Shown: positions 33,366 to 44,885, numbered from the stretch's first letter. The stretch: DNA of 64,000 nucleotides from Mermis nigrescens (GCA_036768485.1 JAVLUZ010000734.1:1-64000); one strand, 5' to 3'. Numbers and translations are program-made. Notes: generated from the sequence alone by a model not told the origin.

Positions 33366-33890
33366 TAGGAATTGGGAAAAGGCCGGCCTCGACTTTATTT
33401 CTTGCCGGATTTCGTTGGGTAAAACCTTTTATTTATCATTTCGTGCAAAATTCATAATTCCTCTTTCGAACCAAAAATCTATAAAAATTATTACATAATT
33501 TTTATAGTGGATGACAGCCCGGAATAGAGCTCTTTGTTGTTGTGATTTAAGTACAGAGTGCTATTGGAACCGGAATTTATAAGTAGTTTCGCCATAGGTA
33601 ATCTGGCGCGAAACCTTTTCAATTCTTTTCGCGAAAAATTATTCTTTTGGTCTAAAAGGGTCCAAGGACCTAGGGCAAATACCGGGGTTATCTAATTACT
33701 CCTGGTTAGGATCTGCGGTCGGCATCTCCATCCCATAATCTCCATAAGTACCGGACCAATTACGTCCGTGGAGATTTTAGGTAGTAGGTATTTAGGGTCA
33801 TTTTGGAAGAGTGCAGGTTTTTACCGCAGCTTCTTGACCAGCGCTAGCTGTAGCATAGGTACTTAGGTAAGCCCCGAAGGTACTTACTGG
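33366..33890 (+). repeat. LTR-like repeat upstream of gag
   Basis: Diverged inverted counterpart of 25,255-25,800. Its position before a leader and a gag frame on the same strand suggests a 5' LTR. No primer-binding site or TG...CA ends could be fixed, so boundaries are those of the similarity only. Confidence 0.5.
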
Positions 33891-33989
33891 GGTTCGTTGC
33901 TTTGGTAGTTGTTGTGTGTTGGGTATCTTCCCCGACGGCGTGCTGTCGGTTTAGTTATCCGTACATACTTCAAGTACTTAATCAGCCAA

Positions 33990-34108
33990 CTCGTTTGCGC
34001 GCGCTAAGACAACTCCAAGGTGACAAACGCCCGCATAAGTTACATTGGAGTTTCCCCCTTAAGGTTGCTCGCGACAACCGATCCGGTGTCTGTCATCATT
34101 TAAATTAA
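33990..34108 (+). pseudogene. Displaced gag C-terminal fragment
   Basis: GCGCGCGCTAAGACAACTCC and the following bases repeat the end of the gag zinc-knuckle region at 36,548-36,600. In one frame both read RALRQLQGDK(R/K)P. The fragment lies upstream of the gag start, so it comes from another copy or a rearrangement. It continues to a stop at 34,106-34,108. Confidence 0.5.
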
Positions 34109-34513
34109 TACTTAATATTTTCTTTACCCAAAAATATTTATTTCGGCATTCTAAAAATGTGTATTGTTTCGCCCGTATATTTTTATCATATCGTCCGCGC
34201 CGTGGCAGTGCGCAAATAAGTTAAGCGTTCGTGGCAAAGAAATTGTGTATTTGTGGTAAAGTCGCTGGTATTTTTTCTATATACCTAATCGACTAAGCGA
34301 TATATTTTCGCCATTCGCCATGCTCATAAATCCTTTTTCGCCTCTTTTTTGTACTCGTTGCTATTTTGGCATATAGAGGTACGTTTTTTGAAAAACCCAT
34401 ACCTAGAGGGGTCCAATTCGAAAAAATTTTTTCCAGATTTTAAGATAGCCGATTTTTTGGAGAAAAAATTTTCTTTTACCTAACGTTCATATTTCAAACG
34501 TTCCATTTTTATA

Positions 34514-36594
34514 ATGGGTGGTAAGAAAATTCTACGCACTCCTCCAGCTAAAAAGGTGCCGCCACAATCCCGTCCTGCGCGCCAATTACAAACTGATCAA
34601 ACCAGTTCTTCGGCGAATGATAATAACTACGTTACCCCCTTCGGTAAATAATAACTCTGTTATCCCTTCTGATAATGAGTCTACTACCAGCAGTGTTCAT
34701 TCCGGAACCGGTAATTCTGCTGATACACAAGGTGAAGTAAATTCTGACGCTAACGATCGTTAATAATGATCCTAACTTGTCGTGCGAATGATGACGATAA
34801 CCAGACGGAAAACGAAGCCGTTTTACCTGGTCGAACTTTTGATGTGGAAAGTAATGCATCTGAAAAGCAAAATGAGGATGAAACTCGTCCTAATTCGTCA
34901 AATTCTGATCGAATTCTTTCGACTATTCTTGAGAGTATTCAAAAAATGAATTTTCAGCATGCGCAAGAAATGCGCCAAGTGCGTGAGGAATTTAATAATC
35001 TAAGGCTTACGGCTACGTTTTCTGCTCGCCCTGAGGCTAATCAGTCTTTGCGAGTACATAACAACAAAAACGTGATTAATCATGTACCTATCGAGTTACC
35101 AAAACGGCGTGTCAAACAGACGGTAAATAATGAAACCGAGTTTGATAATTCATCACCTGTCATTCGGCCTCCAATTAATAATCCTAAGCCTAAGGTTATA
35201 CTCGCGTCCGAAAGGACATCTGTGCCTATCTTACCCATGAGTGATCGTACGCCTGTTGATTTTAGATCGTCGCGTATGCGTGAGCAGCATGTGCAAAACC
35301 CTCTTCTTGCGGATAATTTACCTAATTCTGCGCATCCTTTGCAGCACGCGTTTAATCAGCAAAGTGTTGAAAACGCGCCTACTTTTTCAGAATTTTTGCA
35401 GCGGCCTTTAAATCAGCTAGCGCCCGAATTTGTGCCTAATGCTGTAAATAATACGCAACATCCTTCTTTAAATCCGCCGCCTTTGCATTATTTTCCTCCT
35501 AACGCGGAAAGCGCGCCCATGCAGCATGCGTCGCATCTGAGGAGCGATAATTTTTCAGCGCAGAGTAATTTAGCAAATCCTAACGACGAATCCATGCCTA
35601 TCAGGGACAATATAGTCGCGCCGCCAGCCAGTCAGCGTCGCGTCACATTTTCAGATGAGGACACTAGCTCTTCGCAGCAGGAAGATTCGCATCGCTCGCG
35701 CCACAGTGAAAGTTCGCGTCGCGGTTCGCGTCGCTCAGCGCCATAATTCAGATTCTTCATCATCTTTGCGCTGATAAATCATCTGTTGCTGAAGCCATTA
35801 ATTGTGGCCCTTTCATACAGCAAATGCATATTGCAGTCGCTGCTAGGAAATCTTTTCAGGGTGAAAAAACTGATATTCGAAAATTTTTCAGCGAATTTGA
35901 AAGATTGGCAAAAATATATAAAATCGACAAAAAAGATAGAGCTGAATTTGTCTCATCATTTTTCGACGACTATGCGTTAAATTTGTATGAAGCGTTACCT
36001 CAAGAAGTGCGTAATTCTTATACTAAGACTAAGTACGCTATGATCGTGGAATTTTGCCCACTCGATCACGATACGTTATATGACCACTTTCTTGACCGTA
36101 AGCAACAGCCCAATGAGTCTGTCCAAGCTTACTATCTCGCGCTTCACAAACAATTAAGGCGCGCTAGACCTCATATCGAAACCGACTCCGAGCAGTTCAA
36201 CAAAATGCTTCGACATCAATTAAAGCGCGGTATGCTACCTGAAATTTCAACTGCAGCTTATCAACGTCGCGCCTGAAGCTGAGCTACATGAATTTTTGCA
36301 CAATGCTAAATGCGCAGAGTATGCAGCTTGCCAACTTGTAGCGAAAAAAGCGCCAACGCCTCATGTCTCGACCATCGCCAATCCTACTAGTGGTGCAATT
36401 CCTAAAGAATCTGTTCGCTTTTCTAATAATGTCGATCCTGATCGCTCGCACAATAAGACTTTTAATCGATCAAAACGCCCCAAAAATGAGCAATCTACAG
36501 CGCGTAAATTTTGCAATTTTTGTAAGCGCATGGGTCACATTGAAGAAGAATGCGCGCGCGCTAAGACAACTTCAAGGTGACAAAAAGCCCCTAC
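34514..36594 (+). pseudogene. LTR-retrotransposon gag, frameshifted
   Basis: Gag-like reading beginning ATG 34,514 (MGGKKILRTPPAKK). Gag would form the retrotransposon particle and bind its RNA. Order: a long Asn-, Gln- and Pro-rich N-terminal half (to about 35,745) with an SR-rich end, then a capsid-like domain at 35,825-36,270 (FFSEFERLAKIY, FLDRKQQPNESVQAYY, LKRGMLPEI, as in Ty3/gypsy-type Gag), then a CX2CX4HX4C zinc knuckle (CNFCKRMGHIEEEC) near 36,509-36,550. At least four frame breaks lie at about 34,630, 34,760, 35,745 and 36,270. No protease or pol follows: similarity passes into an inverted piece of the 2.84-kb unit after about 36,600. Confidence 0.75.
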
Positions 36595-36599
36595 AAGTT

Positions 36600-37040
36600 A
36601 CAATAGGTAGGGGCGCTAGCTGTGGCGTTACCCTACTAATCTACTTGGAGTACCCCTATCACCTGTGCACCCCCTCTAGAAGGTGCGGTTTTTAAAAGAT
36701 AGATAATAAAAAATTCGCTGCCCGTGTTTTTTTTGTTTTTTTTTTTGAAACTCAAAACTGGCTGTGTAAAGAAGGTGTAAAGTTTCTGTGTAACGTTATA
36801 ACATAGGATGAATTTTCGGAGGCTGTTTAGACGGCATGTGGAAAACTCAGTATTGACTCCTCAAATAAATTAATGGCACAGATTTTTAGAAGAAGGGATG
36901 CTCCAAATTGACTTTTTTTGTTTGTTGAAATTCGCATTAGTTCTCGAATGGGAGTGTAAAGAGTGCGAAAATCTGGGGGTGAAAAAGCACATCTTGGTCG
37001 AGTTTTCAACCTGCTTATGTCTGATACTAACTCCGGTTAT
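36600..37040 (-). repeat. Inverted fragment of the 2.84-kb unit truncating gag
   Basis: Reverse complement of this stretch follows about 6,240-6,650 of copy A (TTTTTACCCC/CCAGATTTTCGCACTC, TTTACACCTTCTTTACACAG, AAACCGCACCTTC, GGTGCACAGGTG). A degenerate counterpart of the terminal palindrome, GGTAGGGGCGCTAGC, sits at the junction with gag. Confidence 0.65.
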
Positions 37041-38115
37041 GAGTTTTTAAATAGGCTACCTAAAAATTCATAAAAAGTCGAGAATTAGCTAAGTACATAA
37101 AGTACCCAAGTAAAATTTTGACGCTTCGCGTTTGTTGTAGTTAACATTTATTGGATAAGAAAAGCAAGAAAAAAATTTTAGGTCGTTTGTGATTTACCGG
37201 TCGCATTGAAATAGAACACTGACAAACGTGGAATCTAGCAATAATAACATTCTATTAACTTGCATGACTTGATTGGTAATAAAATCAGGAAGTTTTATTG
37301 ACTGTAAAACATCAACTCAGCTACAAAATTAGTATAGCGAATCCTCGTACATAAATGTCATTAACAAACTGCCTAAACAATGCACAATAAGCATCAAGTA
37401 GTCTTGTATGAAAGTATTGAATAACTTTTAGCTGAAAAAACGAAAAAGCAGAAATTTCGACTAAACGTCAAGAAAACTTCAATTTACAATTTATAATCGA
37501 TGGAAAAGGTCCAATTTCTTTCGACAACTGAAAACAACTCGCAACACTTTTTCAACAAGAATTTAAAGATAAATCAGAACATCGTAAGTTCGAATGCCAA
37601 TCTTAGATTCAACAAGAATTTAAAGATAAATCAGAACATCGTAAGTTCGAATACCTATGACTATTATATAATTGCTAGTAGATTAGAATATAGTGTCTTA
37701 AAGACATACTCATAATACAGATATATCAACATGTACACAAATATTAAATAGAAACCTGTGTGTAAAAATGGACATCGCATTGAGGTATTTGCTACATACT
37801 CTCAAAAATCATCAAAAATATATGTTTGAAAGCTGTTTTCGAATTTTCACCCATGAAAGATGAATTTCGGGCTAAAAATTGCGCTCTTTAAAATTTCGAC
37901 CGAAACCCTGGACATTTTAAACCCAGTTTTTTGTATCGATAAAACAAGAAAGGGGTAGTTTTTAAATGATAAAACAAGAGATTTTCATCTTACCACGTGC
38001 ATCAGTTAGAAGGAAAAATCTGACTATGTAGGAAGTGAATCAAACTAAAAAGCTTTCACCAGACGCGAAGTTGAATAGAACAGCAATTTAAATAAAATCT
38101 GCTTTACATACATAC
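37041..38115. other. EDC4 intron or flank, no exon found
   Basis: AT-rich DNA downstream of the last recognised EDC4 exon. The next exon should start in phase 2 and encode the end of the WD40 region; I could not find it here. Contains the 57-bp duplication at 37,551. Confidence 0.35.
37551..37656 (+). repeat. 57-bp direct duplication
   Basis: TTCAACAAGAATTTAAAGAT and the next 27 bases (to GTAAGTTCGAAT) occur at 37,551 and 37,608 with no difference, suggesting a recent tandem duplication. Confidence 0.9.
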
Positions 38116-38211
38116 CTCAGCGTATTCACGCATGACCAGTTTTCGCAATTAAAGATTTTCAATTCGCGATTATTATCGGATGTCGTTAAAGCGTACTTCC
38201 AGAAGTGAGCA
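38116..38211 (-). CDS. EDC4: EDC4 (Ge-1) exon, WD40 region, last recognised
   Basis: 96 nt between acceptor cccttcaag and donor AG|gtatgt. It encodes AHFWKYALTTSDNNRELKIF and then NWSCVNTL. This corresponds to human EDC4 PFWRFLITGADQNRELKMW and SWTCLQTIRF, a blade of the WD40 domain. EDC4/Ge-1 is the P-body scaffold that joins DCP1-DCP2 and promotes decapping. Entry phase 2 fits the donor of the exon at 40,385. The later part of the protein, the coiled-coil and C-terminal decapping-interaction region, is not found in the window. Confidence 0.85.
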
Positions 38212-38337
38212 CTTGAAGGGCAAATTGAAAAACATTCACAATCAATCAAATCAAAAGACATTCTGAGCAAAACTATGGCAACACGTTGCGTACGCGCATG
38301 CACTACAATGTAATAATAGGAAGGGACGAGATGGGTC

Positions 38338-38782
38338 CTGTGTTTTTTGTACAAGGCCCGTTTCTACATGTACAAAGATGGTCCACAAAAATCTTTGTAC
38401 ATTTTGTACACACAAATGTTTGGGTACTAAAATATGGTACAGTAGCGATTGTAGTGTTGTAAAAAGAGAGTTGTTCGAGTTTTGGTAGAGTATTTTAGAT
38501 AATTTCTTAGTCTCTTATGCAAAAACCACTAAGAATCGTCTTAAACCAGCGCGGAGCTGCCGAAAAAATTGACATTTTTTCTTTTGAAATGCAATTTATG
38601 CCATTATAAGGATATATAGAGCACACAATTACTCATTTCGGCTCGAAGCGCCGGAACTTTTTGTGAATTTTAGACCTTTTTTGCAATTTTCGTCTTCCCA
38701 AAAATCTTTGTACACGTACAGAGACGGTCCCGAAAAGTCTTTGTACATCGGGAAAAATCTTTGCCGATTACAAAAAACACTG
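38338..38782. mobile_element. hAT-type MITE in EDC4 intron
   Basis: 445 bp, ends CTGTGTTTTTTGTAC and the inverse of CAGTGTTTTTTGTAA, flanked on both sides by a perfect 8-bp duplication gatgggtc. Interior matches 44,430-44,885 (ATTTTGTACACACAAAT, GGTACAGTAGCGAT, GAATCGTCTTAAA). Degenerate GGCGC hairpins near 38,550 and 38,642. Confidence 0.92.
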
Positions 38783-40384
38783 GATGGGTCTAAGAAAATC
38801 CCATTAATCTATTAAATTAAGTCTTAAATCACATAATTGTAAACAATATGTATATTTGAAAATTTTATATGGAAAATGATCTCAGCTAGTTAGCCTATTC
38901 GATTTACACATTTCGTCGTTTGTAACATGTTTCTCCCAACTTAGTAAAGTCAAAAATCTTAAAGTTATAATCAAAAAAATTGTTATTCAATCATAAAGGC
39001 GGTATGTAGACAGAACGTACTCATTAACTTTTTCACATGCCATCATTTTTAAATAAACCGATTCACTTTTTGTTTTGCTTTGACATGACTGCGGATTTCC
39101 CATTTTATGGATTCAATGCAAGAAAGAAAAAAGCAAAAGGTTTCAGAAATTTCGGACAAAAAATTTTTTTTTAATAAAGCGTGTTTTCCATTACAAAAAT
39201 CGAAAATCGGGTAGTCCAATATGAGAAAAACAGGCATTGGATACATTAATTCTAAATTCAAACAAAAAATTCACCCCTTTCGGCACATCATTCAATAAGT
39301 TTTGCCAGTTTCTCTAAAGTTGTCTAATCAGCACTACTGTTCATTGATTGCTGAATAACTTATCAGCTTTGTCAGCGCAAAAAGATGCGTTGCGATCAAA
39401 GATATTTAATCCGCATAGCATTCTAAATAATATAGTAATAGAAAGAAGGCACCAGAAGGGAACTTTACACGAATCTTAGCAATAAGCATAACAAAATTTT
39501 AAAAACCTGATTCGCGTCATTTCCATGCCTCGAGTTTAGAACTCTCGTTTAAGTCAACATTTATGTACATATAATTAGGCATGCATAGCATGGGAATTCT
39601 GGGAGGGGATGGTGAGACCAAAAACTTTTCAGGGCGTCCTGGATGAACTCAAAAACGGCGGGTTCGCGTCAAAAACATCATTTTTCGGCGTTTCAGATGC
39701 TCATCTTTATAGAGCACAAAAACATAAGAAAATTTCAGAAAAATATTGAAGGAATTCGAGTAAATTGTGCAGAATTTAGTCAAAAAATGAGTATATAAAG
39801 CGAAGCGCCGAAAAGTTTGACACGATCGCCCATAGAATTCAGGATCGGCAGGGGTGGCAGGGGTGTGCACTGGCGAATTTAAAGGGGGGGGGGAAGGAGG
39901 GGGCGGCCGCCCCTGTCGTTAAAAAATATTTTGACGCAATGAAGAATAGATGTGTTTTTTTGATGATTTTAGCCATTTTTATCAGGATTTTTCAAATTTT
40001 TCGACGTTTCGGGCCACGTGGTATAGTACTCATTCATTAATGACACTTGCTGACTCTTGGCGATCTAAAAAACTTAACGTTATATGAGTAGTTTTTGTAC
40101 ATAACGTAGATTTTGTAGCTCTTACAATGATTTCTCGAGTGTTTTTTCGGCGATTTGTGTTGATTTCTGCACTAATTTTGCGAGTTTTTCATTGGAAAAC
40201 TTTAGAAATTTTTTTACTTTTTTGCATAAGAAATAATTTTGCATATCAAAAGACAGAGAAAAACCGATACTTTAAGCATAATATACGAATTTTTGGACAA
40301 CGTTCGACACTTTTGTCAATCGCGATCCAATGCCTAGACTATACTTAGCTTCAACAAAAAACCAGTAAATAACACTGTGCTTAC
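38783..40384. other. EDC4 intron with repeat debris
   Basis: Intron DNA. At 39,590-39,850 a repeat-like block with TCATTTTTCGGCGTTTC and GCGAAGCGCCGAAAA, and at about 39,870 a MITE-type start (CACTGGCGAATTTAAAGG, then a G run). No exon seen. Confidence 0.4.
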
Positions 40385-40573
40385 TCTTTGCCCAAAACTG
40401 TGACGTCATCAAGAAAATAAATGGCCGATACGGGCCTGTCCTTGATGAGGCACCCAATGATGCGCCTCACGAACTTCATATAACGACTCCATTATATAGA
40501 AAACGACCCCTCCGCTCTGATTGGCGACGGCCAAAGCAGTAGCGTCGGGCGACAACGCTAAGGCCATAATCTC
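40385..40573 (-). CDS. EDC4: EDC4 exon, WD40 region, with frame problem
   Basis: Acceptor ctgacattttcag, donor AAAGA|gtaagc. The first part reads EIMALALSPDATALAVANQS and then GGVVFYIMESLYEVREAHHW and VPHQG, matching human EDC4 SEGALSPDGTVLATASHDG and CLHEWKPHDG. After GHLF the frame meets TGA; removing one T from TTTATTTTCTTGATG would give LDDVTVLGK and lead into the next exon in the right phase. The exon is 189 nt where 188 is needed. A homopolymer sequencing error or a real mutation are both possible. Confidence 0.8.
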
Positions 40574-40683
40574 CTGAAAATGTCAGCTTGTTGCGATACT
40601 GAGATTGAATTAAACCAGAAAAATGTCGTTACACCAAAATTACACAGATGCTCAACGCGGGTTGAGGGGCAGGGGAGTATACC

Positions 40684-40847
40684 CAGGCACGTATCTCTGG
40701 GGAGAATGGGGGGTCGGACCCCGCCCCCAAATTCAGTAAAATCGGAAAAATAGGACTTTTTAAACGTTAATTTGTGCTATTTTGGGCTTAGTCCCCCAAA
40801 AAATTGGTGTTGGTCCCCCCAAAATAGGACGGCCAGCTACGTGCCTG
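40684..40847. mobile_element. hAT-type MITE (TIR CAGGCACGTA)
   Basis: 164 bp starting CAGGCACGTATCTCTGG and ending GGCCAGCTACGTGCCTG, flanked by agtatacc and tatatacc (6 of 8). Sister copy at 46,986. It ends only about 110 bases upstream of an EDC4 exon acceptor. Confidence 0.75.
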
Positions 40848-41984
40848 TATATACCCCCAAAGAGGACTTTTAAAAGGCATACCTCCGTCAGGCCGTTTTC
40901 GGACCAAAACCTATTGCTGGATGGAATTACATATGAAACAGCGTCAAACGATGCCCAGCAGTATAACCTGAAGTATTTTTCGAGTAGTAAATTCTTCATT
41001 CATTCATTCATTCAGGCACTTTTTGTCCGTCATTTTGTACATATTTGCTAGTCCAAGTCATTCCATCGTTCTTATTATCATTTGCTCTCATACAAACTTA
41101 ATCACAAATATTTAAGGAGAGTAAAACACAACGAATTAAAGCGTTTTTATTGATTATGAGGAAGGGGGCTCACGAACGATAAAAGTATATAAAAAATCAA
41201 CATAAACTCATCACTTTAGCGCCATTATTAGCCGTAAAAATTTAACGACTTACCCTAAACCCCCGCCGCAACCCCCCAACACAAGAAATTCTATTAACTC
41301 CTCCCCATAACTTTGGACCGTGTGCATGTATGGGTATATATGTACATGCACACGTAGAGTGAAGCGTCTGTGTATCTTCGAAATTTAGATTACTCGTCAT
41401 CACACTAAGCATAATATATCACAAGCATGCATAGGTACTTAAATATGTTGTATGCGTTCGTTGAGGGCTTTGGAGGTTTTCGACATCACAGAATGGCTGC
41501 TGACCCATCGCAAATGCTACTAACCCCGACAGAATTTTCGATGTTCCAAAAGTCCTAAGCGAACATTATTTTCAAGCACACATGCACACAGTCAAGTTTT
41601 GGAAGGGTAGGGGGTAAACCGAGTTTTCTTGGGGGTGGGTGGAGGTACATATGTACGTGAATGCATAATTTTTGTTATTTACAGTCAAAGATGGATACTT
41701 AATACATTGTATTTTATTCTTCATGCCATCAGAGGTAAGAGTTGCATGAAAACAAATAGTAATAAGGACGATGGAATGACCTGTAACATCAAAATTTGTA
41801 AGAAGTAATAGAAGAAAATGAGACTGAAGACGGTCTACCACTCGAAAAATATAGCACAATGTAATTCAAATTGTACTATTAGACGTCATTTGATGCTTTT
41901 CATGGTTCGAGCAATAGTTTTGGTCCGAAAATGGCCTGAGGGGGTTTGCTTTTTAAGAGTCCTGGTAGGGGACACTCCCTCATA
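40848..41984. other. EDC4 intron with repeat debris
   Basis: Contains a segment (about 40,980-41,340) similar to 54,540-54,840, both ending GACCGTGTGCATGTAT after C-rich stretches. No exon recognised. Confidence 0.4.
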
Positions 41985-42653
41985 CACTGTTTCTTTGTAC
42001 GAGAAAAGACTTTGAGGCTTTTACAAAGATTTTCGAAGCCATCTCTGTACAACGTACAAAGACTTTCTGCGGCAAAGTGATAGTAGTTTTGACACCTTTT
42101 TTAAGTATATTTCAGTTAAATTTAAAAAAAATTTTGCGCTTTGGGCCTAATATCGTAATCGCAGTATATTTAGCACAAAGCGTGGGGATTAAACACTCCT
42201 CAAAATCGACCTTTGTATAATTTCAAGCATCTTTGTACAGACTCAAAGATCTTTTGCTTTCATCTCGACTGTTTTACATATGTTCGTATATAGATTTATG
42301 ACGAAAATAAGAACCATTTGACAACTTTACACTGTTTTCTGCTATCTGAAGACAAAACTGACTTGTTTATCTTTATGCTGCATTAAATTCATAAGCAAAT
42401 CAGTGTTTGTTACGGGATTAAATCTGCATATTACAACTGATATATCATTTCTGATTGTGTAATACAAATTATTTAAGCTTTCTGAGTCGATTTATATGTG
42501 TAAATTTAATCAAAAACCGATATAATTTCGGCGCTTCGCGCCGAACTAATATTATCAAGTAAATTTACGACGAAATAACACTTTTTGGACAGCATGTGGG
42601 TCGAAGATTACGGACTGATAATATGTAAAAATGAGTATATTTAATAGTATGTC

Positions 42654-43397
42654 CACTGTTTTCTTTGTACGAGCCTCCTTGTACATGTACAAAGATCTCC
42701 GGAAAAGTCTTTGTACGAGCGAAAATCTTTTTGTACATATAACGTATAGATATGCTATTGAATGTACACATTTTTACATACTACTAGATTGTTATCCGTG
42801 ACCCGCACGCTTCGCAAAAGGTGTAACTTTGTCCTAAATTCAGCTGGTTATATTAGTTCGGTCCGAAACGCCAAAATTTTCATGAGTCTTAGGTTGAAAT
42901 TACACATAAAATTCGACTCAGTAAGTTAAAATAACTTGTGTTACACAATTATAAATAATAAAGCGATTGCAATGTGCTGAGTGAATCTCATAATAGACAC
43001 CAATTTGCTTATGAATTTAATGCAACGCAAAGATAAAAGAGTCAATTTTATCTTCAAACGGCAGAAAACAGTGCAAAGTTGTTTAATAGTTCTTTTTTCT
43101 GCATAAAATCTTTATAAAATAATAGAAATAGATGTAAAAGATGCTTAAATCTGTACAAAGATGCTTGAAGATAGATTTTGGAGTGTTTAATGCCAGCGCT
43201 TGGAGCTAAATAGCAATGTAATTATGATATTCGGCGCGAAGCGCCTAACATTTTTGAAAGTTTGCTTAAAAAATACTCAAAAAAGTGTTAAAATTACTAT
43301 TACTTTGCCCCAAAAAGTCTTTGTACATTGTACAAATATGGCTCCGAAAATCTATGTACGAGCCTCAAAATATTTGTCTCGTACAAAAAAAACAGTG
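42654..43397. mobile_element. MITE X nested inverted in MITE Y
   Basis: 744 bp with TIRs CACTGTTTTCTTTGTACGAG and CACTGTTTTTTTTGTACGAG (inverted), flanked by agtatgtc and aatatgtc (7 of 8). It is a close relative of Y inserted in the opposite orientation, so the two form inverted arms of about 650 bp. Carries GGCGCGAAGCGCC at 43,233-43,245. Confidence 0.8.
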
Positions 43398-43411
43398 AAT
43401 ATGTCTATATG

Positions 43412-43412
<1 letters not shown>

Positions 43413-43493
<81 letters not shown>

Positions 43494-43503
43494 ATATATA
43501 TAC

Positions 43504-43552
<49 letters not shown>
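43413..43552. repeat. (TA)n microsatellite within MITE Y
   Basis: About 140 bp of TA repeats with TG and CG interruptions near 43,490-43,504. The short TTATAT of the sister element at the same place suggests that the array expanded from it. Confidence 0.95.
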
Positions 43553-43558
<6 letters not shown>

Positions 43559-43977
43559 AAAAACTGCCCTTATACCACTATTGAGTGTGTGTGTGTATGG
43601 TTTTAAGCCATTTAGCGATTTTTTTGACTCAAAAGTACAATTTCGCTATCACAAATAATGGGTGAGAGCATATAGATTAAACACTTAAAATTTTGAACGG
43701 GAGGGACAGTCTGAAACTTTATTCTTGAATTATGAGGCTTTTCTCGAGATCAATTGAAAAATTATTATTACAGCTATATTTTTGATTTAAAATCGAAGTA
43801 GATTTACGAAAAAAAAACATGACAGAAGTTCTACTAAGAACCCAAAATGACTCTCAAACATGCGCGGGTAATAATAAAATAATTAAATAATATAAATAGT
43901 AAATAATAATAATGAAATATTATAAAAATAATGTTAAAACCAAAATAAAAAAATATTGATAAATAATAAAAGTCTAC

Positions 43978-44181
43978 GCTTCGTGATGAAAAGCTGGCGA
44001 AACCGTGCTGACAAGCTGCCACGTCAACTTCGCGTCCGTGATTTTCGATCAGTGGCTCGAGATCCAGTACTTCCACTGTGCAGCCATAAGAAAGAGCCAA
44101 CAGACCAAACGACCGAAGCCGATTAGCGTTGGACGGATCGGAATTCGAATCTAAAACGGCATCCGTCATGGATCCATCAGC
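43978..44181 (-). CDS. EDC4: EDC4 exon, WD40 region
   Basis: 204 nt, 68 codons, phase 0 at both ends (acceptor caatttttag, donor AAGC|gtagac). It reads ADGSMTDAVLDSNSDPSNAN and continues LRSFGLLALSYGCTVEVLDL and EPLIENHGREVDV. This aligns with the human EDC4 stretch ending HEDRAEVWDLDMLRSSH and PVDVSQIKQGF. The phase agrees with exons on both sides. Similarity is lower than in the neighbouring exons, as expected for this blade. Confidence 0.75.
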
Positions 44182-44429
44182 CTAAAAATTGTAAAAATTT
44201 AATTAATTCAATGAATTTGATAAATTTTTGATAAATTTAACAAGAGGAATCGCAAAAATCTGCACTGACTCACTATAGCTAAGTAATTGGCGAATGAAAC
44301 TACGTACCTACATCAGAAGATTGTTGGGCATTTTAGGAAGAATTTTTCCGAACTAGAAATATATATATAAGTGAAAGCCGCATAAGCAAGCGGTTGCGTG
44401 GGAGAGAAATGCGAGTATTAACTCAGTAG

Positions 44430-44885
44430 CAGTGTTTTTTTGTAAAAGGTCCGTTTGTACATGTACAAAGATAGAAAGATGGTCCCCAAAAGTCTTTGTA
44501 CATTTTGTACACACAAATTTTTGGGTACTAAAATATGGTACAGTAGCGATTTTAGTGTTGTAAACACAGAGTTGTTCGACTTTTGGTAGTGTATTTTCGC
44601 TAATTTCTGGGGCTATAAAGGCAAAAATCACTAAGAATCGTCTTAAAACGACGCGAAGCGCCGAAAAATTTGACATTTTTCCTTTTGAAATGCAATTTCT
44701 GCCATTATAAAGATATATAGAGCACACAATTACTCATTTCGGCGCGAAGCGCCAAGAATTTTCGCGAATTTTAAACCTTTCTTTGCAATTTTTTTCTTCC
44801 CAAAAATCTTTATACATGTACAAAGACGGTCCCGAAAATTCTTTGTACATCGGGAAAAATCTTTGCCGAATACCAAAAAACACCG
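44430..44885. mobile_element. hAT-type MITE in EDC4 intron
   Basis: 456 bp, ends CAGTGTTTTTTTGTAAAAGG and the inverse of CGGTGTTTTTTGGTA, flanked by ctcagtag and ctcagtac (7 of 8). Carries GGCGCGAAGCGCC at 44,741-44,753 and a variant near 44,651. Same family as 38,338. Confidence 0.85.

Larger units (their letters stand above)
41985..43566. mobile_element. MITE Y (TIR CACTGTTTCTTTGTAC), interrupted
   Basis: Left end CACTGTTTCTTTGTAC, right end GTACAAAAAACTG; flanks ccctcata and cccttata (7 of 8). The element is interrupted by MITE X at 42,654-43,397, after which its sequence resumes (ATGTCTATATGTTATAT), runs into a (TA)n expansion and finishes with the short right terminus. The palindrome GGCGCTTCGCGCC is at 42,530-42,542. 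Confidence 0.75.

Noticed and set aside
35825..36270. Gag as a functional domesticated gene
   Set aside because: At least four frame breaks and truncation by another repeat; no evidence of selection.
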